A program made the translations under genes and the position numbers. The notes under the pieces are model-generated. The model did not search any database, was not told where the DNA came from, and saw only the letters and a program-made list of their open reading frames with translations. 64,000 nucleotides of DNA, from assembly GCA_973895155.1 (NCBI GenBank), contig OZ316899.1:11656001-11720000 (forward strand), in the 5' to 3' direction. Origin of the DNA: Marsupella aquatica. Lineage: Eukaryota; Marchantiophyta. How positions within the stretch are numbered: position 1 is the stretch's first letter; each line of letters starts with the position of its first letter. Below, piece after piece: positions 46,201 to 57,808 of this stretch.

Positions 46201-49200
46201 CAACGATTTATCAGAGTATATGTTGGTCTTCTCTTGTTGATACTTTAGGTTTAAGTCTTTTGAAAAATATTTGCTTCACTGAATGCTTTTGATAAGGCCA
46301 TGTACTTAGCTTTGCTGGACAATCCTACAGATTTCTGCTCTCCTATGCAATTGCTCATATGAAAAAGACGCAATGTATCAAGCCGTAACTTTCCTGGGAC
46401 ACTTTGAGCCAGCCGTCCTTCCAGCCTTATGAGATTTTCACTTGATAATGATTGCTGGCGAGGTTTGATGACACCTGAGAGGTTGACCATTTTTTTCTAG
46501 TACAGTCATTGCCATCAATATTCTTTTGTCGTTGCTCGGGATAAGGTATTGACTTCCTGCTAAAGAAGGACTCGCAGAATATGCCATTTCGCCGCTGAAT
46601 TCTGACTCCTTATTGCACCTGGATTTAAAAGACTCAGTTTGCCTCTTTCCCTCTGGTACACGCCAAACCTGGACATGCAAATTCAACAGGTACACCAAAA
46701 AGGGCATTTTGAGGAGATGATCTGAGTGTAGTTATTACAACTTTAATGGCCGGAGTTAGACAGTTAGAAGATGAATGAGGGCTGGTACTCCTGAAGTGAA
46801 ACACTTGGCCCTGGGTATCACACTGACGCCGATGCGACTGGTTAGTTATACATCGAATTGTTGGGTGTCAGTTTTCTTATGGAGCATGGTCGTTATGCTC
46901 TCTGTATAGCAGGTGTAGGTGTTCGACTGGAGGTGTTAACTGTAAAATTATGAGATACAAATTACAGTACTTGAATGCTCAGTAATGAATTAAAGGAATC
47001 AATTTTAGTACACAATGTGTCTAGATTAGGGTCAGAAACATACTTGATGGCTATGTCTGTAAACGGGTAACACCAGAACGGGATGTATGCGCGTCCCTTC
47101 GTAGTGACTCAGTCCGTGTGCTAGTCAACAATAGATTTAACTAAATTAGATTGAAAACTAAGTAGGTGCTAAACAAGTAGCCGTAAACTCGTAACGTCAG
47201 CAAATTCGACAGCAATGTAGGATTAATCTGCAATATGGATCCGATGAGACAGGAGCAGATACTCCTCTTCCACGAGTTCTGTCCTCCTTGAGAACGTTTC
47301 TGGACACAATGATTTGGTAGTCTTCTTTCTACTGTCTTCAGTTGGCCTTTGCGTTGTCAAGATCCAACGACGATGGACTCTTCGGGCTCATGAATCTTTT
47401 GGCAATGATCCATGTGGAGAAGTGCACAAGCTTTACTTCCAAGTGGTCTCGGACACTACGATCTGTTTGCATTTACGTCAGAAGGTGTTTAACCTACTTT
47501 AGTTAAGAGTTCTATACTAAGGATAGTTTGCTTAGTGGATAGGCTTTCCCCAAGAAATTCTCTACAGATCCGACTGAAATAGCGACGGGAGCATTTTCCA
47601 CACCAGTGTCTCATTATTTTTTCTAACTACCGACTCTGTTTAGAGTTATCTGGAAAAATATTTGGTGTCAGATCCAGTTATTTTCGCACATTGACCTAGC
47701 CAGTTTTATGTTCTCCACTGTAAGATCTCGAAGATCTTTTGTGTTTGGCTAGTCTGATTCTCTCAAAGTGTATTGTACCACCTTCCCTTCTGGAGCCCTT
47801 CCAATCAGTGCTAACGTTCAAAATAGTTGCATGTTCAATTGCACTGGGCCACGAATCTCTGTTACACTGGAGCTACCACTTTCAGAATTCTAGGCGTTCT
47901 TAATATTAGGAAAGAAACAGATTTCAGCAGGCCTTGAACGGACTTATTGAGGCTAAAAGATATGACGCACACCACCTCGAACCTGCCTTAGGTCGAAGAA
48001 TCACCTCTCTACGTTCTAGATCTTTCTTGATTCTGTTATTTAGGTTCCTAGAGTAGAGATTGCCTGATACACTAATCACCTCATGGCCCTATCAGTTGCT
48101 ATAGAATGAAGGACGAACTTAATATACCTTTGCTTCGAAGCCAGTGACCGATTGGACTTCTGACATTGACTACAATGGTGAACAAGCCCATGTCTCAGCT
48201 ATCAAGTAAGTCACTGGAAGTAAAATTTAGTCATAGGCAGTACAGAAGTGTAGTCGGTGTTGGTCCAACGAGAACTTGATCTGTTCTAACAGACGAGGAT
48301 GCAACATTCTTCCATACCAACTTAGCTACCCGGCGCTGCTATTGGCATAACAACCGGTCCACCATAGGTTTGCAACCTTAATAGTAAAGGAGCTTAGTTC
48401 CTGATGGAGGGCTCTCGTAGCAAATCTTCGAACAGGGTCAAATAAACTACCGATACTTTCCGTAGTATTGACAAACAGGGCAAAATTATTTCAATGCCCG
48501 TTAAACCAGAAATAAAGGTGGCACTCCTGCAGTGCGTGGGTAGAAATGTTCTCTAGCAGCCAGTTACAATACCACTTTCATGTCTAGCACATAGACCATC
48601 AAATTGAGCAGTCTTGGACAATAACCGCATTTTATACTGAATCTGGTTATGATCGTATGCCATAACCTCAGCCTACCAAAGTCCCGTATTGGCAAGGACC
48701 ATTTAGCGTTTCTATATAAATCATATTTTAGATGGCCTAATGAATTGACTTGAGAGGAAAATCTCAAAAGAGGTTGTTTTATGTGACAAATTGCTGTAAC
48801 TTTGCAGCTGAGGTCTCAACATGTCGGTCGTCTACAGTCTTGAATCAAATATATATTTGGCCAGTCTACTATGCGAATATTGGGAGGCGAATATAGACTT
48901 TTCTCTGATTGCTGGTACCGCTGTTGAACCCAAGGATTTAAAATCTGCATCGGGTGAACACAAGGATTGCAACGGGATGCCCCCTTTGAAGCGATTGCGT
49001 CTGAAACATAAGAAATAATGTTGCAGTCTCACAGTTGGTTCGAAATGAACTTATATTTGGCGTTTTAGTTCGCTATCGTTGTAACTACATACGGAATGCA
49101 CAAGTCGACTATTGTTGCTCTTGTCCGCCTTATCGTTGATCGTCTTCCAGTGTTTACAACAGTTACCAAATCGGTTATGTAGGATGTGGGATTATCAGGA

Positions 49201-50534
49201 GAATTTCACATTATTGAGCTACTACAGACGGGTCTAACTTTCGTTTTGTCAAACTTCTGGTGGCTAGAATGTGGTCCTCATGGAGTCTTTTGTGGAAATT
49301 GCCAATTGCAGGAAGTCAGAGCCAGGTGAAACATGGGGATGAAGACTGCCATGAAGGAAATGACAAAAGATCTCTTAATCTGTTGAAAAGTCATAGCCCT
49401 TTCTCTGACACTGACTGTGTCAGTAGCATCCAGCCACTTGAGTTTCGGCAAAGTCTCCAATCTGCTGGAAATGCGGAAATGGGGTTGCCCACTTCAACTG
49501 TCATTAGTATGCATACAGGCCATGAGAAGCCGACCAAACCTGCAAAGTGGAGAGACATGAATGTAATTCAACTCCCAGAATTGGATTACAAAAACACCAG
49601 TGTCATCGATGACTCTTTCAGATCCACTGTGGAGCAGCATAATGATAGTGCAACGACAGTGCATAACAGCTGTTTCACAGTCGAAAGGAATAGTTCTGTT
49701 CTGAATATGCATGGAAGTCCTGTTACCACGAAGTCTGAGCCCATTGTAAAGGAAACGGGCCTCATCCTGGCAGCTGGAAGAATATGCAGACACGAAATTT
49801 CTGGAAGAGATGGAGAAGAAATGCTTGTCGACACTAAGCAGAAACAAGGGCAGGGCTTTGAGAATTTGCCTCTTTCCCATAATCTTTTCAGTGGTATCCA
49901 ATCAAATCATACTTTCAAAAGCAGTCGTTATTCTGAATGTTCTAAAGACGGTAATGGACAGTCGCATCCTCATGATGGAGACGATGACTGGGAAGCAGTG
50001 GCTGATGCAATCTATATGCAAGGTGCTACATCAAAAACTGACGATGCAACCGAGTTGGTAAGTGGCGAAAATGCTGATTTGCTTGACAGAAATAGGAAAC
50101 TTTCGGCAACAAAGGAACAGAATGGTGCGTTGCAGCCAGAGTATAAATACAAGGCAGGTGGACTGGGGGGACGGACAAGAGCTATGGGTGGCAGGGCGTG
50201 GAGACCTGATGATGCAGCAAGGCCACCTACTCTTCCGAGGCTTTCCAAACAGCACAGCTTCTCTCTCTTGTCAACCCCACCAGCCTGGAGTGAATTGCAT
50301 GACAGTAGTTTTTGGGGTCCACCTCCTGCTCCTTTGTTTTGTCCAATTTGCACCGAAGAACTGGATCTGACGGACTCTTCCTTTGTTCCTTGTTCTTGCG
50401 GTTTTCGACTTTGCCTTTTCTGTCATCATAGAATTGCGGCAGACGACGGCCGTTGTCCTGGCTGCCGAAATACTTATAACTCTGATGTAGCCGTGAAATT
50501 GTCCCGTGCATCTAATCTTTGGCTCGATATCTGA
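40299..50534 (+). CDS. CNOT4-like RING finger protein (3 coding exons)
   Basis: Inferred exons are 40299-40508, 40689-40755 and 49312-50534, giving 499 residues in one phase (GTGCGT donor, GTGCAG acceptor; GTGAGC donor, TTGCAG acceptor). ATG 40299 is the first after an in-frame TAA at 40266. Exon 2 encodes 'AKLKQCKLDARREQWLSQ', which I know from plant RING proteins of this group, and exon 3 continues it in phase. The C-terminus has the conserved 'RPPTLPRLSKQHSFSLL' and a C4C4 RING (residues about 436-478: CPIC, CSC, CLFC, CPGC) like that of CNOT4. The family is expected to act as a ubiquitin ligase with an E2; substrates are unknown. The middle is Ser/Glu-rich and probably disordered. It is the only intact host-type gene seen. 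The 8.5-kb second intron is unusual, and extra small exons cannot be excluded. Confidence 0.8.
40756..49311 (+). other. Long intron of the RING gene, 8.56 kb
   Basis: The borders are GTGAGC at 40756 and TTGCAG at 49306-49311; the joined codon (G + GA) keeps the reading frame. The interval holds no long frame. It contains a possible Copia RNase H remnant (46251-46700, minus) and several short open stretches on the plus strand next to acceptor-like tracts, for example at 43667, 43998, 45634 and 47334. These may be remnants or exons of another gene. Most of the rest I cannot explain. Confidence 0.6.
46251..46707 (-). pseudogene. Possible Ty1/Copia RNase H remnant
   Basis: On the minus strand 'GEQKSVGLSSKAKYMALSKA' closely follows the Copia RNase H signature (KSVALSSTEAEYMAL...), with Lys-Ala in place of the Glu-Ala. 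Nearby sequence ('LLNLHVQVWRV', 'LAQSVPGKLRLDTLRL') is too changed to align by eye. No LTR is seen. It lies inside the long RING-gene intron. Confidence 0.5.
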
Positions 50535-50965
50535 TTACTCAGAGATGGCGACTAGAGGGTTAGATATGATCACACGTCACAATCCCTATTTGACATTTAT
50601 TTCTATGCTAGTGTAAAAACTGTTTCTTAACTGAGCAAATGGCTGTACATTTTTGTATGAATTTGACGTGACTGAGAAGTCCGCCAAGTGCTTCAACGAG
50701 TGTCTTGTTTTGTTTTGTTTTTCCATAATTATGTTTACAGCGGACCTAGGGCACTGTCGCTCGTAATGTGGACTTCCTGGCCGTTGCTTAGACGTTATGA
50801 ACCGTTAGAGTAGCTCAAACTGAACCCTGTTAATAATCATGGATTAAAGCAGAAACCTACCCTGGGCAAGGGTTAGGGTGCTCATGTTATTACACAGAAC
50901 GGCTCAAAATGGGTCTACATCTCTTATTAACATTCTGATGTTATTACACAGAACGGCTCGAAATA
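50535..50965. other. 3' flank of the RING gene
   Basis: No gene. It should hold the 3' UTR. Two copies of a 'gttattacacagaacggctc' phrase, about 55 bases apart (50887 and 50940), lead into the tandem array that follows. Confidence 0.4.
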
Positions 50966-51281
50966 GTGTATGCATCTATCACTACATGAAGATTAAGATG
51001 GCTCTTCCCACAACCCACTAAGTATTTCTCTTGCTATACCTAGAGTAAGGAAAGATGTTGTCTCAAAATAGTGTCTGCATTATTACTACATGAAGATTAA
51101 GATGGCTCTTCCCACAATCTACTAAGTGTTTCTCTTGCTATACCTAGAGTAAGGAAAGATGTTGTCTCAAAATAGTGTATGCATCTATTACTACATGAAG
51201 ACTAAGTCACTAAATGTACTAAGATTTAGAAACCACAACCCACTAAATGTTTCTCTTAGACCTAGAGGACTGAAAGATGTT
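50966..51281. repeat. Tandem repeat, three units of about 104 bp
   Basis: Units start at 50966, 51071 and 51175, each with 'gtgt.tgcat'. The first two are nearly identical ('gaagattaagatggctcttc', 'cttgctatacctagagtaag'). The third is more diverged in its second half. Confidence 0.85.
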
Positions 51282-52561
51282 GTTGGGCATTTTTCAACAA
51301 TGATTGGGGTGCTAGTTATTTGTTGTGTAATCATTGTTCAAAAAAACATGTGGGATACTATAAACAATGTTGTAACATTGTGCTTCTCATACTGACCAGT
51401 CATCATTGCATATCTGAGTATTACATGTTGAATTATTGCCTTGTATTTTTCCTTGATTGCATCACTGACTATTCATTGTATTTTCAGTGTTCTTTCATTG
51501 CTACAATAATATGAAATGATTTCATGGTGTTTCATGGTTGTCAGATCACTGTCATTTCATCATTAGTCAAATGTTACATCGGCCTAGAATCAGCAAGTTT
51601 GAATTGTTAAGTAAGCACGGTTTCATTGAAAAATCATTGTCCCCTCAATGCTTATTCATTGTGTTTGCAACAATTGAATCACCATGTTTCCATTTTTAAT
51701 TAAACATATTTACATATGTAAATCATTATCACTTCAATGCCCTCTCATGGGCTTTTCAATGATCAATCATTGTTGCTTGATTGTTGATATGTTTACAGCA
51801 ATTGTCATATCAATGTCATTTCATCATGATTACATCATTGTTATTTCATTAGCATTTGATCATTTCCTTGTTATTTCACTGCCTCTTTGACATCCATTCA
51901 TTATCATATCATATCATTGATTCATTGCTATTTCATCACCATTTCATAGTTTCCTGGTTATTTAGTTGCAGCCTCTTCAACAATTCTTTCATTGTCGTTT
52001 CAGCTATGGATCATTGTACTTGCATCATTCAAAAGTGCTGCTCTGGTCACAGGTTGAGATTTAGGGTTTAGGATTTGAGTGAGGGTCATTGATAGTTTGA
52101 AGTTGACATCATTTTGGGGGTCAAGGACCCATGTCTAAATTCTATAGACTTAAACAAAAGCTGGTTCCAACAAGCAAGGTGAAATCAAAATAGGGATTGT
52201 ATGGTTTCCTTGTAGACCACACAACCTGCATTTCAATCAATAATGGTACATAACACGGTTAAATAATTACCATATATGCACTTATGGGACAGAACTTAAG
52301 AAACCTCCCTTTTCTGGCTTACAGATTAATAAATGTAGTTTATAATAGAAAATAGTTCAAAGCAAAGCTCCTCGGGCAAAACTTTTACTGGTCCTCTCTC
52401 AAAGTCTTCCTATTTTTGAGCTGGGCTTCTTCCTTGTAATTGAGGAAGTTAAGAACTAATCCAACAATGATTACACATGCAGTCTTTGTAAATACTGCAC
52501 TTTGCATGGCTCCTGCACTCGCTAGCTGACTAATAACCACTAAAGTCTAGACTACACCTAG
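51282..52561. other. Low-complexity TTTCAT/CATTG-rich stretch, then gene-free DNA
   Basis: From 51400 to 52000 the trinucleotide-like phrases 'tttcat', 'tcattg' and 'atcatt' recur every 10-20 bases on the plus strand, so the strand composition is strongly skewed. There is no stable period and no gene. 52000-52561 shows nothing I can identify. Confidence 0.5.
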
Positions 52562-53752
52562 TGCTTTACATGGCACGTTCTCAAGCTACTACTCGAAGAG
52601 ATTCGTGAATGGTGTTCGGAACAGGCACACACACTATACTTGATCACTGGACATCAGTATAACCTCCTATGGATGATCGACTCCATGTTTGAGTTTGTAC
52701 TTAATCTCCCTACAAAAATACACAGCCTGTTTGTGGCAGACATCACTCGATGTTATGAAATGATACCGCTTACCGGGGATGCTAACCTCCCGAACGCCCT
52801 CCAATACATTGTGCGCAAAGCATTCCTCCACCATCGGTCAAAGTCCAGAACACAAAATATCTGGGTACACTTCAATACATCTTCTGGTCTCGCGGATAAA
52901 GCTCGCTGGCATCAGCACTGCCCTGGTACGGCCTGCTGGATTGAGATGACACAAGATCGATTCCTCGCTCTACAAAACTGGCTCATTCAACACTGCATGG
53001 TTTGCCTTGGCGACAGGGTATGGAGACAAAAGTTGGGCATCCCAATGGGATTTTTGTATTCACCACTATGGTGTAACCTATACTTCATGGCCTATGAAAT
53101 TCAATTCATGCTACGCCTTGCCAAACTTCAGCGCTATGACCTGATGCAACACTTTCAAAATACATATTGATATATAGATGACTTCTGTTCACTCAATAAC
53201 ACTGAGATCCACAAATTTCTCCTGACAAAGGCACACCGGACCAGAGATAACCCAATCTGGATATATCCATTGGGCATTGTGGAAATCAAAGTGGGGCATG
53301 ACACCACTCTACCTGGGCTCGCCCATTGGGGAACTAAGGGGCATTTCTTGAATGTACAAATGGAGATCATGGACACTGTACTTGGAACGTTCACTACAAC
53401 CAAATATGACAAACGACGTAGCCTACCATTTACATTCCGACAATATATTCAGTTCAAGTCTAACCGTCCAGTACAAGAGGCCTACAACATCACCATTTCC
53501 TAGATGATGTCGATCCTCTATATGGCCAGTTCCCATATATTAGCCATCATGGAACTGGACATCCTAGCTACGACATTGGGAACAAATGGGTTTGCAATAC
53601 CTAGAATCTACCGGTTAATACTTCGCTACTGCCACAATGAAACCTTGCCTGGGATTAGATTCGATCTGCAAGCCCTCATCAAACTCCTGGAGACCAGAGC
53701 ATTTTACAATCATCCAAGCAGGACCAGAATGCATGGCACATCTAGCAACTAG
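52562..53752 (+). pseudogene. Reverse transcriptase of a non-LTR or Penelope-like element
   Basis: One frame runs from 52562 to TAG 53750, with TGA at 53168 and TAG at 53501 as its only breaks. Blocks are 'FVADITRCYEMIPL' (RT motif A region), 'GIPMGFLYSPLWCNLYF' (motif B) and, directly after the TGA, 'YIDDFCSLNN' (motif C, catalytic Asp-Asp). The TGA stands where related enzymes usually have Arg before YIDD, so it is probably a decayed CGA. The tail ('LPFTFRQYIQFKSNRP') is basic. There is no LTR, integrase or GIY-YIG domain next to it. GIPMG with YIDD fits Penelope-like or LINE-type enzymes; I cannot decide between them. Confidence 0.65.
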
Positions 53753-53828
53753 ACCCACATGTCTGTATGACCACTCCACACTGGACTGATGGAAATAAAG
53801 CGCATTGCCCCCATAACGAGACTGTGCA

Positions 53829-53908
53829 CATTGTGGCTTGATCATAATTGGATCTGTTTGTGAGATATCATTGTGGCTTGATCATAATTGGATCTGTTTG
53901 TGAGATAT
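53829..53908. repeat. Perfect 40-bp tandem duplication
   Basis: The unit at 53829-53868 (beginning CATTGTGGCTTG) is repeated without change at 53869-53908, so the duplication is recent. It lies between the RT frame and direct repeat 1. Confidence 0.9.
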
Positions 53909-54078
53909 CCTTATCCTTAGGAGACATCCGTCACCAACACTACGATTTATCTTTATTTTGAACTTCTATCTTTAGCCGACATCTCACGATGGATGGTGGA
54001 CATGATCAGTCTCATGTGGGTCAAACAGCACCCTACCTTAAGAGAGCACATATGGAGAATTTTGATAACAAATCAGGA

Positions 54079-54160
54079 GAGTATGGTATGCACTCCCTTC
54101 TGGGGTGAGTGCATACCATACCCGGATGGGAGTGCCTCTACCATGGGTATATGGTGGAGG

Positions 54161-54206
<46 letters not shown>

Positions 54207-54623
54207 ACAAAAGAAAATCGAATTACCCACTTTAAATCAGTATTATAGAAATACCTCAAAACCAATGTACGGACATGTTTATACATATAAAATATAAGTA
54301 TTTTTTACTTACACTTACATTTATGCACATAAATAAATATACTAATTTTCTGACACATGCACCACCATTCGATCTTAACGCTAAGAGATGTTAGTACATC
54401 TACCACTCAAATAAAATACCCTAGATCTGACGGTCACCATAGGGATTCGGACCCCACAAAGAAAACCTAAAATATCTCAGGACCTACGCAACCTTCTTTA
54501 AAAGCGCATTGTTCACTCTCTACAGTTATTCTCTTGGCACAGCACTCTGGTATCTTGCACTGACGCACTTTCTGACTGCACATCATTTCCAATGTTCTGT
54601 TCACACACTGCACTATGTGGGCC
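54079..54623 (+). repeat. Direct repeat R1 with hairpin and (CT)21
   Basis: R1 starts GAGTATGGTATG and ends near TGGGCC, and is nearly identical to R2 (56598-57167). It holds a perfect 15-bp hairpin (54081-54095 with 54107-54121), then a CT microsatellite (54163-54204), then about 420 A/T-rich bases. It has no coding frame. It could be a short retroposon, a miniature element or a terminal repeat of the RT element. Confidence 0.85.
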
Positions 54624-54762
54624 AGGACATTCTCCTGCCATGTACTCTGTGCCCTATGCTCTGCCCCAATAGATGCTTGTGATATAGTTTTTCTAAGTAC
54701 ATCATACTCAAGGTGACCAAGTCAATCAACGAGACCTCTTACACAACTCCAGTACACGAAAA

Positions 54763-56408
54763 ATGGCCCGGGCGCAACAGGTATGACCTTGTTTTTTTCT
54801 ATGCTGTATGATTGCTTTTATATTTCTTGTGCTAGCCTTGAACTGATTACGCGTCTCCCCGTTACCGCCTGGGCTTTGGTAGCAGAAACGTGTAGCTTGA
54901 ATCTGTCCTAAGTTTGACTGGATTCTCCCCATGGATGGGGGCTGAAAGACAACCATGGGGCCTGCAATGTAGCCCGTGTCACCTACATTTTCAGTTCAGG
55001 ATTATGGTCTATATCAATCTGTATGACAGACAGATATGATGAACTGCTACCTTCTGGATTGATCTGATCAAGACAAGTCTTTATTGTAAAGGAAAGATAT
55101 TTTTTCTTCAATGTTTGTCTCAATACTAACCTATGCTAATCTCTTTTTGGTGCTGTCATCCACAATGCAGAGTTACCTCTATGCTAATACTTGTGACGTA
55201 CCTTTTTCTCCTGATTTTTTTAACTTTGATTAAATATTTCTCAATGACGCATGAATACACACATCTCATACTGCTTTGTTATGTTACAACACATATCATG
55301 ATGTCACTACTTTATCTTTTCATATTACTTACTTGGAATATAACTCCTTTTCGTATGACCCATTTTTTACTGCGTATCAAACTTCTATTTGTCCTCCCAT
55401 GACATACCATGTGCATTCGGTAACTTGTGAATTTCTGACATGAATGATCTGGTGGATATCATATCCAATAAAGATACTCCCTCTACCAATCTGTGTGACT
55501 AAACCATATGCTCTGTGTGGATATGGTCTCGTCTTGACGGTGGCCTTGACTGGGTGTGTATAAGCTACTCTTTATGATCTCTCTCTTACTTTCCTCCACT
55601 CCTTCAATTGGTTTTGAAGGACCATTGTCAAGATCGATACTAATGCCACACACCCATGGATGTCTGATTACAGAAACGCTGGTCACGGGAAATGCTATCT
55701 TTAGGATACAATAATGACCTCCCACGGCCATGTAACATGGCTATCCAAGCCACCCTGGCCTCCATTCGCCAGCCAGAAATTCACACTGCCATCCAGACAC
55801 ATGATCGGGATGTGATGAATCGTGGAGACGATGATGCACCAGGTCAGTTACTCCTACACCTCCTGGGGATTAATGAATGGTTTACCATATATCAATCTGC
55901 CGGATGTATCAGCACGGAGAATGCTCTGACCAAACTTGATAGTCTTATTAGTTCGCTGGATACTTTCGAACACATCGACAAAGACGAATTGGAGCAATCG
56001 CGCGTTACCAGCAGCAAGCTAGCACGGATGTTAGCCTACGCACCAACGGTTTCTACTACCAATGAATGTCCCCCTTCAGCACTTATTACCGACATTGCTT
56101 CGAGACTTTGGGAGAATCCGTTGTTAAACACTTCATGGTTGTCCACTGAGGAACGTATTGCCTTCGATGAGGCCATTGATGGAGCGCAATCATCACAGAA
56201 GGACCTCGATGATTCCAAACAAGATGGAGAACCTTTCATTCCCAATAATCCGCCACGCTTTCTAGAATGGGAAGCTTCGAAAGTTGACTGCTGCATGTGG
56301 CGTATTCCTAACATCAACAATCTTGCTCCTATTTCTCTCGGGATGTGGAAATTGTGGGCGTCCCTCTCTACCAAAGATATTAAGGCATGCAAAGCAAATG
56401 CCGTCTGA
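54763..56408 (+). CDS. Unknown two-exon protein between the direct repeats
   Basis: Exon 1 is 54763-54780 (ATG, 'MARAQQ') followed by GTATGA. Exon 2 starts at 55674 after TTACAG and continues in phase ('KRWSREMLSLGYNNDLPRP') to TGA 56406, giving 251 residues. I recognise no domain. The protein is mostly helical-looking and acidic, with 'LLLHLLGINEWFTIY' and 'RFLEWEASKVDCCMWRIP'. Beyond the TGA the frame stays open to R2 ('GFSWIETSPPISTRWPMTIF'), so the stop may be a decayed Arg codon and the protein longer. It may be the N-terminal part of the RT element, but no overlap with the RT proves this. Confidence 0.5.
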
Positions 56409-56597
56409 GGCTTCTCATGGATCGAAACCTCACCACCAATCTCGACTCGCTGGCCCATGACGATCTTTGGTGCTCCTAAATACAAATGCTCTATGGCGGC
56501 TGGGGCTAAGATCCGTGGAAACTTTGTTACCGATACTTCTAGGTCTCCCCAGGAACACAAAACCAGACTGATGAGATATGGCTGGAGACGAGGCTGT

Positions 56598-56682
56598 GAG
56601 TATGGTATGCACTCCCTATCTGGGGTGAGTGCATACCACACTCACAACAGATGGGGACCGCTACCATGGGTATATGGTGGTG

Positions 56683-56749
<67 letters not shown>

Positions 56750-57167
56750 GACAAAAGAAAATCGAATTACCCACTTTAAATCAGTATTATAGAAATACCT
56801 CAAAACCAATGTACGGACATGTTTATACATATAAAATATAAGTATTTTTTACTTACACTTACATTTATGCACATAAATAAATATACTAATTTTCTGACAC
56901 ATGCACCACCACTCGATCTTAACGCTAAGAGATGTTAGTACATCTACCACTCAAATAAAATACCCTAGATCTGACGGTCACCATAGGGTTTCGGACCCCA
57001 CAAAGAAAACCTAAAATATCTCAGGACCTATGCAACCTTCTTTAAAAGCGCACTGTTCACTCTCTACAATTATTCTCTTGGCACAGCACTCTGGTATCTT
57101 GCACTGACGCACTTTCTGACTGCACATCATTTCCAATGTTCTGTTCACACACTGCACTACGTAGGCC
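56598..57167 (+). repeat. Direct repeat R2 with hairpin and (CT)31
   Basis: This is a second copy of R1. The hairpin has one mismatch, the CT tract is longer (56685-56746) and the flank after it is the same to within a few bases. It interrupts the open frame that continues past 56408, so it looks inserted. No clear target duplication is visible. Confidence 0.85.
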
Positions 57168-57808
57168 CTTGGGGGGGGGTCACTGTATGTAGGGCTCTAC
57201 ATCGTGTGCTATGTTTTAGGGTCTGGACCCCCTAACTTTTAAGTGAATTTTTTTTCCCCACTCCCTTACTTTCTGAAAAGCGGCCATTTTTTGAATTGTT
57301 TACCCCTATAAAACTTTATGGAAAGTTTTATGATGATTTAAAAAATGCCTATTAAGGAAAGTAAAGTACCTCAATAGTGTAGAGCCAATTGTGCAAATTG
57401 ATGCACATTTCCAATACATTCAATGAATTTGCATCATGAAGTTGAATATCTTGTAATGCATTCATTGTCATCCAACAACTTGTAGTTTTCGCTCTTGAAT
57501 AGTGAAGCATGGTGGGTGCCAGATACTATGAATAGGTAACCAAACATCTTAGGTTGCCTATTCAAGGCATCGGTACTCTACCTTGTTTCACTATAAACTC
57601 CAGCATGATGATGTCCACATCTCTACCTTCCTTCACAGACTCATGCATGATGATGTCCACATGATGGAGGGGAATTGAACCCCTGATTGAGCATAAATCT
57701 CAATTTGCCAATCCGCCATCCCTTACTCTACTCCCTCCCACTAACCCTACACATGCATCACATACACACACAACAAACTACTTTTAATAAACAATAGTCA
57801 ATTATATA
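57168..57808. other. Gene-free stretch before the transposase
   Basis: It has a G9 run at 57171, A/T-rich DNA and two copies of GCATGATGATGTCCACAT (57603 and 57644). It ends in a tRNA-like segment described separately. I see no gene. Confidence 0.45.
57661..57723 (-). other. tRNA-like sequence, degenerate
   Basis: On the minus strand there is a perfect T-arm (AGGGGTTCAATTCCCCT), a six-pair anticodon-like stem (ATTGAG/CTCAAT) with a 7-base loop ATTTATG, a D-arm-like GGATTGGCAAATT and a partial acceptor stem (GATGG/CCATC). At about 63 bases it is too short for a normal tRNA, and loop positions 32 and 37 are unusual. It is best seen as a tRNA-derived relic or organelle-type insert. Confidence 0.3.

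Noticed and set aside
48821-49018. 65-codon frame just before the last RING exon, considered as an exon
   Set aside because: It ends in a stop, and no donor and acceptor pair keeps it in phase with exons 2 and 3, which join correctly without it.
54141-54235. Leu/Ser repeat protein across the CT tract
   Set aside because: It is only the translation of a CT microsatellite.
56570-56600. CTGATGAG, possible hammerhead ribozyme core beside R2
   Set aside because: The second conserved box (GAAA) and a fitting stem are missing, and the motif is not present at R1.
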